Assembly: GCF_002855515.1 (NCBI RefSeq)
Contig: NZ_PKRP01000001.1
Location: 62,001 to 126,000, forward strand
DNA from: Rhizobium sp. TH135
GTDB lineage: Bacteria > Pseudomonadota > Alphaproteobacteria > Rhizobiales > Rhizobiaceae
DNA length: 64,000 bases
Reading direction: 5' to 3'
A program made the translations under genes and the position numbers. Under the pieces are notes generated by a model. That model did not search any database and had not been told where the DNA came from. It saw nothing but the letters and a program-made list of their open reading frames with translations. Of this stretch, positions 62,817-64,000 are shown in pieces; position 1 is the first letter of the stretch; each line of letters begins with the position of its first letter.

Positions 62817-64000
62817 TCAGGACTTGGCGAGCGTCTCGATCCGCGCCAGCAGATCTTCACGGCTGAGGTTGAACTGCGAAGCAATCCACCCCTCCTCTAG
62901 TTTGCCTAGGATCTCGCCCACCTTGGGGCCGGCCGCGATCCCGGCTGCGAGCACATCGGCACCCTTGATCGGCAGCACCGGCCGCACGAAGCCCTCGGCC
63001 CGCTTGAGAAGCGCAAACAGCCGCGCACTGCGGGCCATCGCCTTCTGGTCGCCCTCGGCCCGCGCACGGACAGAAGCTAGCTCCAGCTTCAGCACAGAGA
63101 TCATGCCATCCTTGCCGAAGCGATAGAGATCGCGGTCGAAGGCGACATCCGTCACCGTCTCCTGCGGCTTCGGCGCCCGTGCGAAGCGATCAAGTGCCAG
63201 CGCCTCGGCATTGGAAAGCTTGAGCCGCTCAGACAGCGTCACCAGCCTTGCTGCATCCTTCGGCACCATGGCGCAGAGCCTGAGCAGTGCATCAGGCTCC
63301 CAACCGAGTGCCTGTTCGGCCGCGATCAAACCAGGGATCGCGTCGATGCCCCACTTCTCTGTCTCCGGTAGGATTTCGGTCAGAACTCCCGACTGCCGCA
63401 TCCAGAGCAGCGCCCGGCCCGGATCACGCGCGGACAAGAGCTTCTTGATCTCGCTCCACACCCGCTCCGCCGACAGCGTCTTGAGCTGTGCCCGCGCCCG
63501 AGCGCATGCCTTCAGGCCATCCGTATCGGGACGGCCGCTGCCATAATGGGCAAAGAAGCGGAAGAAGCGCAGGACGCGCAGATAGTCCTCGGCAATCCGC
63601 TGCTCGGCATCGCCGATGAAGCGCACCGTCTTCGTCTCGATATCCTTCAGCCCCCCGACGAGATCAACCACCTCGCCGTCGGCGCCGACATAAAGCGCAT
63701 TGATGGTCAGGTCGCGCCGGTCGGCATCCTCCTGCCACGTCGCCCCGAAGGCCACCTGTGCATGCCGTCCGTTCGTCTCGACGTCGCGCCTCAGCGTCGT
63801 CACCTCGTAACCCTTGCCGTCGATCACAAGCGTCACCGTGCCGTGCTCGATGCCCGTCGGCACCGCCTTGATGCCCTTGGCAGCCGCCCTTCCGCTCACC
63901 TCTTCCGGCAAAAGCGTGGTGGCCAGATCGATATCGCCGACGGCAAGCCCCATCAGGCTGTTGCGCACCGCCCCACCGACCACGCGCGTCTCCGCGCCGC
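62817..64000 (-). CDS. cca: CCA tRNA nucleotidyltransferase, 5'-truncated
   Basis: The gene is cut at the window's right edge; the frame continues to base 64000. At the top end the reading is GAETRVVGGAVRNSLMG, the start of the class II nucleotidyltransferase domain. The DIDLATTL metal-binding Asp pair follows, then RRDLTINALYVGADGEVVDL and IAEDYLRVLRFFRFFAHYG. The enzyme adds CCA to tRNA 3' ends without a template (alphaproteobacterial PcnB/CCA type). About 394 residues are visible; the missing N-terminal part is short. Confidence 0.93.
   Translation of the reverse strand, partial: GAETRVVGGAVRNSLMGLAVGDIDLATTLLPEEVSGRAAAKGIKAVPTGIEHGTVTLVIDGKGYEVTTLRRDVETNGRHAQVAFGATWQEDADRRDLTINALYVGADGEVVDLVGGLKDIETKTVRFIGDAEQRIAEDYLRVLRFFRFFAHYGSGRPDTDGLKACARARAQLKTLSAERVWSEIKKLLSARDPGRALLWMRQSGVLTEILPETEKWGIDAIPGLIAAEQALGWEPDALLRLCAMVPKDAARLVTLSERLKLSNAEALALDRFARAPKPQETVTDVAFDRDLYRFGKDGMISVLKLELASVRARAEGDQKAMARSARLFALLKRAEGFVRPVLPIKGADVLAAGIAAGPKVGEILGKLEEGWIASQFNLSREDLLARIETLAKS

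Overview
The window is chromosomal DNA of an alphaproteobacterium, most likely of the family Rhizobiaceae (a Rhizobium/Agrobacterium/Ciceribacter-like organism). This is inferred from the GC-rich coding style, the petABC bc1 operon with a Tat-type Rieske protein, BA14K and OpgC-family proteins, the EnvZ-like kinase pair, and the prs, rplY, pth and ychF genes lying within 16 kb of each other. No rRNA, tRNA, prophage, insertion sequence or CRISPR array was seen. Both ends cut genes: a cation/proton antiporter on the left and a CCA-adding enzyme on the right.

Layout. 1-9 kb: antiporter fragment, OpgC-family acyltransferase, two paralogous PQQ-type sugar dehydrogenases, a Phd/VapC toxin-antitoxin pair, aspartate aminotransferase and a sulfide:quinone-oxidoreductase-like flavoprotein behind a palindrome. 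9-16.5 kb: cold shock protein, BA14K protein, a metallo-beta-lactamase-fold hydrolase, a 51-residue membrane miniprotein, a MarR - response regulator - histidine kinase operon, the ybjN-proC-csaA operon and ubiK. 16.7-21.7 kb: lgt, a MidA-like methyltransferase, pgeF, an M24-fold protein and a lipoprotein. 21.8-38.3 kb: the core genes prs, rplY, pth and ychF, separated by three blocks. These blocks carry an aldehyde dehydrogenase module with its regulator, two GGDEF-EAL proteins (one followed by a solitary periplasmic binding protein), prmB, a TetR/Rid pair with three operators, and clpS.

38.4-43 kb: a Crp/Fnr regulator with a small membrane protein, a tightly overlapping MaoC-MaoC-glutathione peroxidase cluster followed by AraC and LysE genes, and apt. 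43-45.8 kb: petABC. 46-56.5 kb: two paralogous ABC exporters flanking a degenerate GGDEF protein, two small YdcZ-type transporters and two tandem chemoreceptors. 56.8-64 kb: trmL, a hydrolase-like protein with a low-complexity tail, a divergent stand-alone flagellin-like protein, hemF, several small proteins, a fasciclin protein and cca.

Most of the window is housekeeping (respiration, tRNA and ribosome maintenance, haem, proline, purine and lipoprotein biogenesis). Signalling genes (c-di-GMP, chemotaxis, two-component) appear to have been inserted between them. The most promising unexplored items are the GGDEF-EAL/binding-protein pair (30.2-33.3 kb), the three-site TetR operator next to a Rid protein that lacks the catalytic arginine, the GAF-Fis regulator without an AAA+ domain beside an aldehyde dehydrogenase, a candidate structured RNA near 16.0 kb, and several perfect palindromes directly upstream of genes.
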